Shown one piece after another: positions 49,996 through 58,210 of a stretch of 64,000 bases of DNA. The DNA comes from Acidobacteriota bacterium (GTDB taxonomy: Bacteria > Acidobacteriota > Terriglobia > Terriglobales > Acidobacteriaceae): NCBI GenBank assembly GCA_021792795.1, contig JAJYUB010000004.1, positions 1 to 64,000 on the forward strand, in the 5' to 3' direction. The first letter of the stretch is position 1. Every line of letters begins with the position of its first letter. The translations under genes were made by a program, and so were the position numbers. Below the pieces are notes generated by a model. That model saw nothing but the letters and a program-made list of their open reading frames with translations. It searched no databases and was not told the DNA's origin.

Positions 49996-50723
49996 ATCGA
50001 GGGTCGTTTTCCCGCAGGACCGCGGGCGCGGCGGCCTTGCTGCTGGCGTCGCTGTTTCCTTCTCCTCTGGCATGGGGGAAAAAGAAGGACCTCTCTCAGA
50101 TCAAACCGAACCCGGCCAGCGAAGACCTGGCGCAGTACATTGCGCGGGTGCGCAAGATGTATCCGGGACAGATGAGCGATGGTTCCACCTGGAGCGCAAC
50201 GGGAAGACTCACTTCGTTGTCGACCGATGTCAAGGCGCTGAATCCGCACGATCTGATTTCCATCGTGATCTCGGAAAATCTGTCGGCCTCGACGGGCGGG
50301 ACGGTGAAAAACTCCCGAGCCTCCACGGCCAACTCGCAATTGAGCGCATTGTTCGGACTTTTCTCCAACTCCAGCGCCGCAAACAACGCCGTCAATCAAA
50401 ATGCTTCTTCCAGCCTGAATGCCCAGGGCCAAAGCGTGACCGACTCCAGCTTGAATACGACCATCGGCGGAGAGGTCGTCGATGTTTTGCCGAATGGCAT
50501 TCTGGTGATCGAAGCCGCCCGGCAATTGGAGTTCAGCCAGCAAACGGAGACGATCGTGATGCGCGGGCTGGTGCGTCCGGAAGATGTCAGCCCGAGCAAT
50601 CAGGTGCTTTCGACCGCCATCTCCGGCCTGCAGGTCCAAGTGGTGGGCAAGGGCATCGTCAACGACTCCACCTACCGGGCCAACCCAATTGTACGCATCT
50701 TGCAGCGCATTCTGATTCCCTGA
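49992..50723 (+). CDS. flgH: L-ring protein FlgH without a lipobox
   Basis: 243 residues. FlgH blocks are clear: LNPHDLISIVISENLSASTG, NTTIGGEVVDVLPNGILVIE, GLVRPEDVSPSNQVLSTAIS and the C-terminal RANPIVRILQRILIP. It has a cleavable signal peptide (AGAAALLLASLFPSPLAWG), but the protein contains no cysteine at all, so it cannot be a lipoprotein as in enteric bacteria. It overlaps flgA by 4 bases and precedes flgI. Confidence 0.92.
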   Translation: MNRGSFSRRTAGAAALLLASLFPSPLAWGKKKDLSQIKPNPASEDLAQYIARVRKMYPGQMSDGSTWSATGRLTSLSTDVKALNPHDLISIVISENLSASTGGTVKNSRASTANSQLSALFGLFSNSSAANNAVNQNASSSLNAQGQSVTDSSLNTTIGGEVVDVLPNGILVIEAARQLEFSQQTETIVMRGLVRPEDVSPSNQVLSTAISGLQVQVVGKGIVNDSTYRANPIVRILQRILIP

Positions 50724-50741
50724 CATTGAGAGTAGCGGACC

Positions 50742-52019
50742 GTGAAAAAGATGAGGGGCCCAGAGAAAAACCGAGAGGGACGCCGCCGCCGGTACGGTGC
50801 GGTTTCGCTGTGTCTGCTGCTGTCGATGACAATGGATTGCGCCCTGGCGCAAATCCCCGCGACGATTCCGGCCAGCGCCGCCCGTCCCCAGGCGGGGCCC
50901 TCCCCGACGCCTGCGGTCCTGGACAAAGCAAAACCGGCAACCATCTTTCCCGCAGCCCTTCCGGCGACTGCGCCCACAGCGCAGGAGGCATTGATCAAGG
51001 ATGTCAGCTCGGTCCAGGGCATTCGCGACAACCAGTTGATTGGCTACGGGATTGTCGTTGGGCTGCAAAATACCGGCGACAGCCAGATGACGTATTTCCC
51101 TTTGCAGACGTTGCTGTCCACCTTGCAGCGTCTTGGCATCGTGGTGCCGTATCCCCTGACGACCATCATGGTGAAAAACATGGCCGGGGTGTTTGTGGAG
51201 GCGACGCTGCCGCCCTTTGCCCAGCCGGGTTCCAAGATCGATGTCACCGTATCGTCTACCGGAGATGCCCGCAGCCTGACCGGCGGCATGTTGCTGATGT
51301 CTCCTCTCTACGGACCGGACGGACAGATTTATGCGGAAGCGCAAGGGCCCCTGGTCGTGGGCGGGTATTCGATCGCGGAAAATGGCAACGCGAAGCAGAT
51401 GAATTTTCCCACCACCGCGCGCGTGCCGAATGGAGGGATTGTCGAACGGGCCGTGCCCTTCGACCTGGCGCATCGGCATACCCTTACGCTGATGTTGAAT
51501 GACGCGGATTTTGAGACCGCGACACAGATGGCAGGGACCATCAACCGGTCTCTCGGCGCTACCCTGGCCCGCGCCATCGATAGCCGCCGCGTCGATCTCA
51601 CGGTCGCCGCCGGACAGGATGTTCCCCAGTTGCTGGCGCAGGTGCAATCGCTGCCCATCCATATGTTCCCCAGCGCCCGCGTGGTGGTGAATGAACGTAC
51701 CGGCACGGTGGTGATCGGAGGCAATGTCCGGCTACAGCCTGTTTCCATCCTGCACGGCGGATTGCAGATCGATGTCGAGACGGAGTTCCAAGTCTCTCAG
51801 CCGAACGAGTTCGGCACTGGCACGACAGAAGTGGTGCCGCAGACGCAAATCCAGGCCAATAATCTTCCTGTCAATCGGATTGAGTTGAAACGAGGTTCGA
51901 CGGTCGACGATCTGGTGCGCAGCCTGCAATCGATCGGCGCAACCGCAACCGATGTGATTTCGATTTTGCAGGCCATGAAGCAGGCGGGATCGCTCGAAGG
52001 CGAACTGGAGGTGATCTAG
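50742..52019 (+). CDS. flgI: P-ring protein FlgI
   Basis: 425 residues with an N-terminal signal peptide (YGAVSLCLLLSMTMDCALA) after a charged start, then a Pro/Ala-rich stretch before the conserved body: VSSVQGIRDNQLIGYGIVVG, LQNTGDS, IDVTVSSTGDARSLTGGMLL, and the C-terminal GSTVDDLVRSLQSIGATATD. The start is GTG 50742 or ATG 50751. Confidence 0.93.
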   Translation: MKKMRGPEKNREGRRRRYGAVSLCLLLSMTMDCALAQIPATIPASAARPQAGPSPTPAVLDKAKPATIFPAALPATAPTAQEALIKDVSSVQGIRDNQLIGYGIVVGLQNTGDSQMTYFPLQTLLSTLQRLGIVVPYPLTTIMVKNMAGVFVEATLPPFAQPGSKIDVTVSSTGDARSLTGGMLLMSPLYGPDGQIYAEAQGPLVVGGYSIAENGNAKQMNFPTTARVPNGGIVERAVPFDLAHRHTLTLMLNDADFETATQMAGTINRSLGATLARAIDSRRVDLTVAAGQDVPQLLAQVQSLPIHMFPSARVVVNERTGTVVIGGNVRLQPVSILHGGLQIDVETEFQVSQPNEFGTGTTEVVPQTQIQANNLPVNRIELKRGSTVDDLVRSLQSIGATATDVISILQAMKQAGSLEGELEVI

Positions 52020-52021
52020 TC

Positions 52022-52603
52022 ATGCGGATTGCAAATCCTGCCTTGCCGCCCACTCTGGAGGGCGGCGCGCGCGCGACCCCGAGTCCGCAACTGGTGAAGG
52101 CGGCCAACGCGTTTGAAGCCAATTTTTTAGGAGAACTATTGAAACCTATGCGTGAAGACCCGCTGTTCGGCAACGGCAGCGGTCTCGGCGGAGATGGCCT
52201 GGGCAGCGATGGCCCGAGCAGCGGCAGCATGGGAACGATCGCCAGTCTGGCATCGGAGGCGCTCGCCCAGGCAATCGCCAAGCAGGGCGGGCTGGGGATT
52301 GCAAAGATGGTGCTGGCCCAGCTTGCTCCAGTGGAAGAGTCCTCATCGCAGACCGCCGCGGCACTGGCCGGACCCAAATGCGGCGATTGCGCCAGGCAGT
52401 TGACGATAGGGCAGGAGGCTGCAACCGCGCTGGATTCCGGCAGCGTTGCGATGCTGGGGCAGGGAAATTTGCCTGCGGCGGCAGCCAACGGCGCCCCAAG
52501 AAATGCAGGCGATAAACTGGCGCGTGGAGCGGCTTCCGAGCAGCATGACGGCGGCCCTCGGTCGATGCAAGTCGTCCGTGCCGCAGGGTCTGTGAAGAAA
52601 TAA
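52022..52603 (+). CDS. flgJ: Rod-capping protein FlgJ (rod domain only)
   Basis: 193 residues. The FlgJ N-terminal rod-binding domain is at about 20-105 (LVKAANAFEANFLGELLKPM, IASLASEALAQAIAKQGGLG, IAKMVL). The C-terminal peptidoglycan hydrolase domain found in enteric FlgJ is absent; the remaining 85 residues have no known fold. A separate murein hydrolase would be needed to pass the rod through the wall. It starts 2 bases after the flgI stop. Confidence 0.85.
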   Translation: MRIANPALPPTLEGGARATPSPQLVKAANAFEANFLGELLKPMREDPLFGNGSGLGGDGLGSDGPSSGSMGTIASLASEALAQAIAKQGGLGIAKMVLAQLAPVEESSSQTAAALAGPKCGDCARQLTIGQEAATALDSGSVAMLGQGNLPAAAANGAPRNAGDKLARGAASEQHDGGPRSMQVVRAAGSVKK

Positions 52604-52689
52604 TCGGTCGGCGTATGGAGAACGTCCTTCAGGAGGTTGCAGCGAAATGTCGGTCCGGGTCATCTCTCCGTCTTTCCGGTTTTTTCGCT

Positions 52690-52717
52690 AAAGTCTTTCT
52701 CCGGTTTTGCCGATTTG
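52690..52717 (+). promoter_or_regulatory. Sigma-28 promoter for flgM
   Basis: TAAAGTCT-N12-GCCGATTT: the -35 box matches 7 of 8 and the -10 box 6 of 8, with spacing one base longer than the optimum. The flgM ATG is 23 bases downstream. A sigma-28 promoter on its own anti-sigma gene is a known feedback design. Confidence 0.65.
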
Positions 52718-52739
52718 TTGAATTGTGGAGGAACATGCA

Positions 52740-53036
52740 ATGAACTTGCCAGGAATTTTAAATAGCCTTCCCGATCTTCTGCGTTCGCAGCAGACGGGCA
52801 AATCGGCGCCTGCAACTTCGGATGCGACCGCTTCGGGACCGCCGCTGGCGGTCCCGAATGGCGGCAAGACGGACCAGGCGAACCTGAGCAGCAGCGGACT
52901 GGCGGCGGCGCAGGCCGCATCTTCCGATGTGCGCATGGAAAAAGTGCAAAGCGTGCGCACCGCCATCGATGGCGGCACCTATCAGGTCTCCGCCCAGAAT
53001 GTCGCGGACAAGGTGATGCAGAGCCTTCTTGGGTGA
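52740..53036 (+). CDS. flgM: Anti-sigma-28 factor FlgM
   Basis: 98 residues. The C-terminal half shows FlgM features: LSSSGLAAAQAASSDVRMEK, VQSVRTAIDGGTYQV, SAQNVADKVMQSLL. It binds FliA and is exported once the hook is complete. The ATG at 52740 follows GGAGGA, 6 bases away; the GTG at 52725 overlaps that site and is not used. Confidence 0.88.
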   Translation: MNLPGILNSLPDLLRSQQTGKSAPATSDATASGPPLAVPNGGKTDQANLSSSGLAAAQAASSDVRMEKVQSVRTAIDGGTYQVSAQNVADKVMQSLLG

Positions 53037-53373
53037 AGATCGCCATGGGCGATACCGCTCAACGGCAGACATCCGCAAGCCCATCAGGGAGAGAGGGAAA
53101 GAAGAATTGGCCCGATTGCAGCAATTGATCGAGGAAACGGTGGCCGCGCTGACGGTGCTGGACGCGCCGGCGCTGGAACGCATACGCTCCGAGGTCCAGG
53201 GATTGACAGCCGTCCCGCTCGCTTCGGCGGAGCTGGCAGCGGCCGTATCCTCCCATCGTGTTTTGGGCGCTTTGTTGCGGGAGACAGAGCGGAACTTAAG
53301 GTTGTTTCGGGTGGGTCCGGTTTCCGCGCTGCAGGTTTCAGAGACTGGATGTTACGCGTTTCCGCCGAGCTAA
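53029..53373 (+). CDS. FlgN-like export chaperone (probable)
   Basis: Small helical protein of 114 residues as read from TTG 53029, which overlaps the flgM end. A TTG at 53107 preceded by a strong GGGAGAGAGG site would give an 88-residue protein that starts at the conserved-looking helix (LARLQQLIEETVAALTVLDA). Sequence motifs are weak. The call rests on its size, its predicted helical nature and its place between flgM and flgK, where the FlgK/FlgL chaperone FlgN is usual. Confidence 0.55.
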   Translation: MGEDRHGRYRSTADIRKPIRERGKEELARLQQLIEETVAALTVLDAPALERIRSEVQGLTAVPLASAELAAAVSSHRVLGALLRETERNLRLFRVGPVSALQVSETGCYAFPPS

Positions 53374-53470
53374 TGGATGGTCTTGCCCGCACGTTTCGGA
53401 GATGGCTTCGTGGGTTTTTGGGTTGCGGGGAAGCCAGTTGTGAAGCGGCACTGCGGGAAGGGTAGGGAAG

Positions 53471-54889
53471 ATGGCAACACTGAACTCCGCATTGCAGATT
53501 ATGGCGGGCGCTCTTACTGCCGATCAGGCAGCGCTGGACGTTACATCGAACAATGTGGCGAACGCGAACACCCCCGGTTATACGCTCGAAACCCCGGTGT
53601 TCCAGTCCAGCGATTCCGTGACCATCAACGGCATCTCGTATGGCCAGGGCGTGCAGATGACCGCCGCCCAATCCCAGCGCAGCCTGGTGCTGGATGCCTC
53701 CGTCCAGCAACAGACGCAGACGCAGCAGGCCACCAACAGCCAGTGGACGGCGCTGACCCAGGTGGAAAATATTTTCAACCAGGTGACGACGTCCACCAGC
53801 AGCAGTACGGGCGTGAACAGTCTGGGAGACCTGGTGACCAATTTCTTCAATTCGCTGAGTCAGCTTGCCGCCACGCCTTCCAGCGTTTCCCTGCGGGAAA
53901 GTGTGCTGACAGCGGCCGGGCAGATGACCTCGGCGTTCAACAGCGCGGCCACCCAACTGAATCAGCAGACCGCTTCCTTGAACACTCAGGTGCAGGGTGT
54001 CGTGAGCCAGATCAATCCGCTGCTGACATCGATCGCACAGTTGAACCAGCAAATCTCCGCCTCCAGTCCCAGCGCCGGCGCGGGCCAGTTGGAAGATCAA
54101 CGTCAGTACGACCTGCAGCAGCTTTCTCAATACATCGGCATCAATGTTGTCCGGAATGAAGACAACAGCATGACCGTTACGACGACCGGCGGAGCGTTGC
54201 TGCTGTCGAAAAGCCAGGCGTTCCAGTTGACCACCAGCAATGTCGGAGGCAATGTGGATGTATTTACCAGCGCTCCCGGAGGGGCCGCCGACATCACCGC
54301 GGCCCAGACCAGCGGCGGGGGACAGCTTGCCGGACTGCTCACCACCCGGAACCAGGACATTCCATCCATCCTAGGCCAGATCAACACCCTGGCCTCCGGG
54401 GTAGCGACGCAGATCAACTCCGTGCAGGCTGGCGGCACAGACCTGAATGGAAACGCCGGACAACCGCTGTTCACCATTTCCGCGACCGATCCGGCGGCGA
54501 GTCTCTCTGTTGCGCTCACGAACCCATCGCTGATTGCCGCGTCCGCCCCGGGAAATGGCCCCGGAGACAACACCAACCTGGAAAGCATGATCAACGTTCA
54601 GAATCTCGCTACGGTGAGCGGCCAGACCCCAGCCAATTTCTACGCATCCTTTATTTCCACGCTTGGAAGCGAAGTGTCCGGGCTCAACACGCAGAACCAG
54701 GCCCAGCAGGCCTCGCTGACCCAGGTGCAGTCGCAAGTCAATGCGCTTTCAGGTGTTTCTCTCAATGAGGAAGCGGCCAACTTGCAGACCTATGAGCGGG
54801 CATACCAGTCCGCGTCCCAGGTCTTCAACATCATCGATACGCTCGTCATGAGTGCCTTGAATCTCGGGATGCAAACCCCGGTCAGTTAG
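53471..54889 (+). CDS. flgK: Hook-filament junction protein FlgK
   Basis: 472-residue first junction protein (HAP1). N-terminal NSALQIMAGALTADQAALDV, then TSNNVANANTPGYTLE, and C-terminal SGVSLNEEAANLQTYERAYQ, then SASQVFNIIDTLV, are typical. Only a weak sigma-54-like match (GG-N10-GC at 53413-53426, TTGC) precedes it, so it may be read from the flgM promoter. flgL follows after 11 bases. Confidence 0.93.
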   Translation: MATLNSALQIMAGALTADQAALDVTSNNVANANTPGYTLETPVFQSSDSVTINGISYGQGVQMTAAQSQRSLVLDASVQQQTQTQQATNSQWTALTQVENIFNQVTTSTSSSTGVNSLGDLVTNFFNSLSQLAATPSSVSLRESVLTAAGQMTSAFNSAATQLNQQTASLNTQVQGVVSQINPLLTSIAQLNQQISASSPSAGAGQLEDQRQYDLQQLSQYIGINVVRNEDNSMTVTTTGGALLLSKSQAFQLTTSNVGGNVDVFTSAPGGAADITAAQTSGGGQLAGLLTTRNQDIPSILGQINTLASGVATQINSVQAGGTDLNGNAGQPLFTISATDPAASLSVALTNPSLIAASAPGNGPGDNTNLESMINVQNLATVSGQTPANFYASFISTLGSEVSGLNTQNQAQQASLTQVQSQVNALSGVSLNEEAANLQTYERAYQSASQVFNIIDTLVMSALNLGMQTPVS

Positions 54890-54900
54890 TCGGAGAAAGT

Positions 54901-55794
54901 ATGAGAATCGATCCACACTACGTTCAAAACCTGGTTGCGGCGGCCAACCAAAACACGGCCAACCTGCAGCAGTACAGCACGGAGCTTGCGACCGGGGTCA
55001 GCGTGAACAGCCTGTCGGACAATCCTTCCGCTGCCTCGCAGGATTTCCTGCTGCGTTCCGAACAAAGCGCCAACGACAACTTTGTGCAGACAGCCAGCGG
55101 CGTTTCGGGCGCGTTGCAAGTTACGGATACGGCCCTGGGCAGCGTCGTCGCACAGATTACCCAGGCCATTTCCCTGGCGACGCAAGGGAACAATGGCACG
55201 CTGAACGCCGGCGACCTCAGCTCGATTGCGAACCAGTTGACTGGAGTGCGGTCGGAAATCCTCTCGCTGGCCAACACCAGCTATCAAGGACAGTTCGTCT
55301 TCTCCGGCAGCCAGACCTCCACGCAGCCGTTTTCGCTGAACACGAGTACGACTCCCGCCACGGTGGTCTATTCCGGGGACACGGTGAAGAATGCGATTCA
55401 GAGTCCATCCGGCCAGAGTTTTCCCTTGAATGTGCCGGGCAACCAGGTTTTCGGCTCGGGCAGCACCGGAATCCTGGCGACGCTGAGCAACCTGATTGCC
55501 AGTTTCTCTTCCGGTAAATCCGACGTTGCCAATACCACTGCGTTGACTACCGATCTGCAAGGCATCTCGCAACAGCGGGTGATTATCGACAACTCGATCT
55601 CCGCGCTACAATCCTCCAGCACCTATACGCAAAACCAGACCACCCAACTGCAGGCGGTGCAGGACACGCTGGTCCAGGCCAATACCACGCAGGTAGCCGC
55701 CGAATTGAGCGCGTCGGAAACCCAGGGGACAGCACTGATCGACACCATTGCGGCGCTGGACCAACAACCCACCTTGTTCACTGTCCTGAAGTAA
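54901..55794 (+). CDS. flgL: Hook-filament junction protein FlgL
   Basis: 297-residue second junction protein (HAP3), flagellin-like at both ends: MRIDPHYVQNLVAAANQNTA, NLQQYSTELATGVSVNSLSD at the N-terminus and ELSASETQGTALIDTIAALD at the C-terminus. Converges with motB of the second stator operon, 77 bases away. Confidence 0.92.
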   Translation: MRIDPHYVQNLVAAANQNTANLQQYSTELATGVSVNSLSDNPSAASQDFLLRSEQSANDNFVQTASGVSGALQVTDTALGSVVAQITQAISLATQGNNGTLNAGDLSSIANQLTGVRSEILSLANTSYQGQFVFSGSQTSTQPFSLNTSTTPATVVYSGDTVKNAIQSPSGQSFPLNVPGNQVFGSGSTGILATLSNLIASFSSGKSDVANTTALTTDLQGISQQRVIIDNSISALQSSSTYTQNQTTQLQAVQDTLVQANTTQVAAELSASETQGTALIDTIAALDQQPTLFTVLK

Positions 55795-55871
55795 TCGAAG
55801 CCCATCTGCGTCCCGCGCCGATGGATTTCCAATGCATGTTTCGCCGCCGCAAAAGACGACATGCCGTTCTC

Positions 55872-56765
55872 TCAACGAAATGGACTGGCTTTGGCCATCG
55901 CCGACGCGGGAAAGCCGTGGCGGGAGGTCCGCAACAGAGACCCATGCAATTGTTGCCGGTCCGGCCCCGCTGTGGGGGACGTAGCGACAGGGTTGTGTCC
56001 GGCAGACAAATGTTCCATCGCCGGGTCTTGTTGTCGAGTGGGCAGCACAATGATATCGACACGCCGATTTCTGCTGCGGCCCGCAGATGTCAGATTGCTG
56101 GCGACGGGGTGATATTGCGCATATCCGGCTGCTGAAAGTCGCTGGGGGACGATGCGATCGTCTTCAATGAACAAGCGGGTCAGCACGGTGGCCCGTGCCG
56201 TCGAAAGCTCCCAATTGTCGGCATATTGAGCATTGTGGATCGGCACGTTGTCGGTATGGCCCTCAATGCGGACATCGTAAGGGGTAGTGGCGATGGCCCT
56301 GCCAATCGCGTTCAGCGCGGGCAAGGAGGACGCTATCGGAATCGCAGATCCGCTGTGAAAGAATCCGGCGTCACTTAAGGAGATGAGCAGACCTGCCCGA
56401 CCCAAGGCCACCGTGACGGTACCATTTTCGATCTGAGGCGCCAGGGTCCGTTCCATCCTTCGCTTTAAATTGCGCAGGTCGATCATGACCATTGCCATCG
56501 AAGCAACATCGCCTTCCATTGCGACCGACTGGGGAACGACCGCGACGACCCCGCTCAAGTCCGGTTTCCTTGTAACGGGGGGAAAAATGCCCATGGTTTG
56601 GAAAGCGGTGCGGATGGAATATTCGGCTTGCTGGGTTTTCTTGTGGTCCTGCTGCGAGCTGGCAAACATCACGACGAAGAAGGCAAACAGGAGCGTAACA
56701 AAGTCGGCGTAGGAGACCATCCAGCGTTCATGATTGACATGATGCTGTTTTTTTGTCCGGCTCAT
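55872..56765 (-). CDS. motB: Flagellar stator protein MotB (second set)
   Basis: 297 residues. One transmembrane helix with the proton-binding aspartate (VSYADFVTLLFAFFVVMFAS), then an OmpA-like peptidoglycan-binding domain (IEGHTDNVPIHNAQYADNWE, LSTARATVLTR, GRSRNRRVDI). The ATG at 56765 (MSRTKKQHH) overlaps the motA stop; the longer frame would lie inside motA. It differs from the first MotB in linker and tail. It resembles MotD of pseudomonads in layout. Confidence 0.92.
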   Translation of the reverse strand: MSRTKKQHHVNHERWMVSYADFVTLLFAFFVVMFASSQQDHKKTQQAEYSIRTAFQTMGIFPPVTRKPDLSGVVAVVPQSVAMEGDVASMAMVMIDLRNLKRRMERTLAPQIENGTVTVALGRAGLLISLSDAGFFHSGSAIPIASSLPALNAIGRAIATTPYDVRIEGHTDNVPIHNAQYADNWELSTARATVLTRLFIEDDRIVPQRLSAAGYAQYHPVASNLTSAGRSRNRRVDIIVLPTRQQDPAMEHLSAGHNPVATSPTAGPDRQQLHGSLLRTSRHGFPASAMAKASPFR

Positions 56766-57535
56766 GCCTTCACGCCTTTCGATCGGACCCTTTGCTCCTT
56801 CAGAAACGTCTTCAATTTCAATTCCACCATGCGGGGATTCATGCCCTCCAGAATGGCGATGACGCCTTCCAGCATCAGTTCCTTTTGGCGGTGCTCCTCG
56901 CGGTAGCGGATCTTGAGTTTTCCGGCGACGGGCAGACAAACGATGTTGGCCATGGCAAGACCATAGATGGTGGCCACAAACGCCACCGCAATGCCCCGTC
57001 CCACTTCAGTGATATTGTCCAAGTGTTGCATGACCTGGATAAGGCCGAGAATGGCGCCAATGATGCCAATGGTGGGTGAAAATCCGCCGGCAGACTCAAA
57101 CACCAGCGGAATTCGCTCCTCCAGTTCGCTTCGGTTGTCCAGGGAAAGTTGCATGATCTTCCTCAATTCGGCCGGGTCCGTGCCGTCGACGGCAAGCATC
57201 AGGGCCTGTTTCAGGAATGGGTCCTTGACCGCGCCGAGATCTTGATCGAGCGAAACGATGCCGCTGCGCCGCGCTTTGTTGGCAAACGTCACCAACTGCC
57301 GGACCACTGCCTCGCCCTCCGGCTCCTTACTGAAGAAGACCCGGACCATGTTCCTGGCTGCCAACAGCACGGTGGCCAGCGGAAACTGCAGCATGACCGC
57401 GCCGAGCGTACCGCCCAGCACGATCATGGCGGCGGTTGGCTGCAGGAGCTGGCCAATCCTGCCGCCTTCCACCATCATGCCCGCCAGAATGCCGCCCACC
57501 GCGATCAGGACGCCGCTGAAACTACTCTTGTCCAT
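56762..57535 (-). CDS. motA: Flagellar stator protein MotA (second set)
   Basis: 257 residues with four transmembrane helices: LIAVGGILAGMMVEGG at the start, then AAMIVLGGTLGAVMLQFPL, and the TM3/TM4 block FSPTIGIIGAILGLIQVMQH, AVAFVATIYGLAMANIVCLP with conserved prolines. Of the MotC/PomA-type length. It overlaps motB by 4 bases and follows flbD. Confidence 0.93.
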   Translation of the reverse strand: MDKSSFSGVLIAVGGILAGMMVEGGRIGQLLQPTAAMIVLGGTLGAVMLQFPLATVLLAARNMVRVFFSKEPEGEAVVRQLVTFANKARRSGIVSLDQDLGAVKDPFLKQALMLAVDGTDPAELRKIMQLSLDNRSELEERIPLVFESAGGFSPTIGIIGAILGLIQVMQHLDNITEVGRGIAVAFVATIYGLAMANIVCLPVAGKLKIRYREEHRQKELMLEGVIAILEGMNPRMVELKLKTFLKEQRVRSKGVKA

Positions 57536-57574
57536 GGTCTTGCTCCACTTTGGCTGAAAGAATGTCGATCGGAC

Positions 57575-57907
57575 CTAGTCCGTTTCGCGCCCCCGTCGCC
57601 GCCAACTTTCATCCTGATCAATGCGAGGGTTCTCCAAAGGAAGAACTGTGGCCTGTGCTGCCGAGGCCGCCATTGCGGCGATGGGTTGGGCGGGGTCGAC
57701 TGCGGCCATTCCGCCCGGGAATGCACGTTGCAAAAGCCGAGAGCGAAACGCGATGACGCGTTCAATCAGTTCCCGGGTGGATTCGGTGACGACGATTTTA
57801 TCGCCTGTCACCAGCGTGATGACCGTGTCCGGACTTGCTTCCGCATAACGAATCAGGTCGCTGTTGACGACCATGTGTTCTCCGTTGAGCCGTGTCAGTT
57901 CAATCAT
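57575..57907 (-). CDS. flbD: FlbD/SwrD-family flagellar protein
   Basis: 110 residues. The N-terminal 60 form the FlbD domain (MIELTRLNGEHMVVNSDLIR, TVITLVTGDKIVVTES, ELIERVIAFR). In Bacillus the family member SwrD raises stator power, and it is often placed before motA as here. A C-terminal 50-residue Ala-rich tail is unusual for this short family. It starts the second stator operon. Confidence 0.87.
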   Translation of the reverse strand: MIELTRLNGEHMVVNSDLIRYAEASPDTVITLVTGDKIVVTESTRELIERVIAFRSRLLQRAFPGGMAAVDPAQPIAAMAASAAQATVLPLENPRIDQDESWRRRGRETD

Positions 57908-57945
57908 GATCGGTGCTTCCCTTCAGCGGTGCCCCATCAATAGGT

Positions 57946-57972
57946 CTATCGGCGCGGAGCGGAAAAAGATGA
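57946..57972 (-). promoter_or_regulatory. Sigma-28 promoter for flbD-motA-motB
   Basis: On the minus strand: TCATCTTT-N11-GCCGATAG. The -10 box matches 7 of 8, the -35 box 5 of 8, spacing exact. The -10 box ends 38 bases before the flbD ATG. Divergent from the fliC promoter. Confidence 0.68.
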
Positions 57973-58053
57973 TCCATGAGAGGCGAACTCGAGCATCTGT
58001 CTCCTGCGAATTGCGGTGGGCAAGAAAAATCAGATATTTTTCGCGAGAAAACA

Positions 58054-58080
58054 TAAAGTGCGGGTACGCCGGGTCGATGA
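58054..58080 (+). promoter_or_regulatory. Sigma-28 promoter for the flagellin gene
   Basis: TAAAGTGC-N11-GTCGATGA: 6 of 8 matches in each box with exact spacing. It leaves a leader of about 125 bases before the fliC ATG, long enough for translational control. Confidence 0.75.
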
Positions 58081-58210
58081 AAGGGGTGAGCACGAGGTTC
58101 CTGACCATGGAAGCCCTCGAAGCCGCCTCACTCGAATCGGAGTTGAGCCGGCAGACCGGGCAGGGGGCGGGAGGCTCGCAAGTAAAACCATCTCAACAGG
58201 AGCCAATCGT

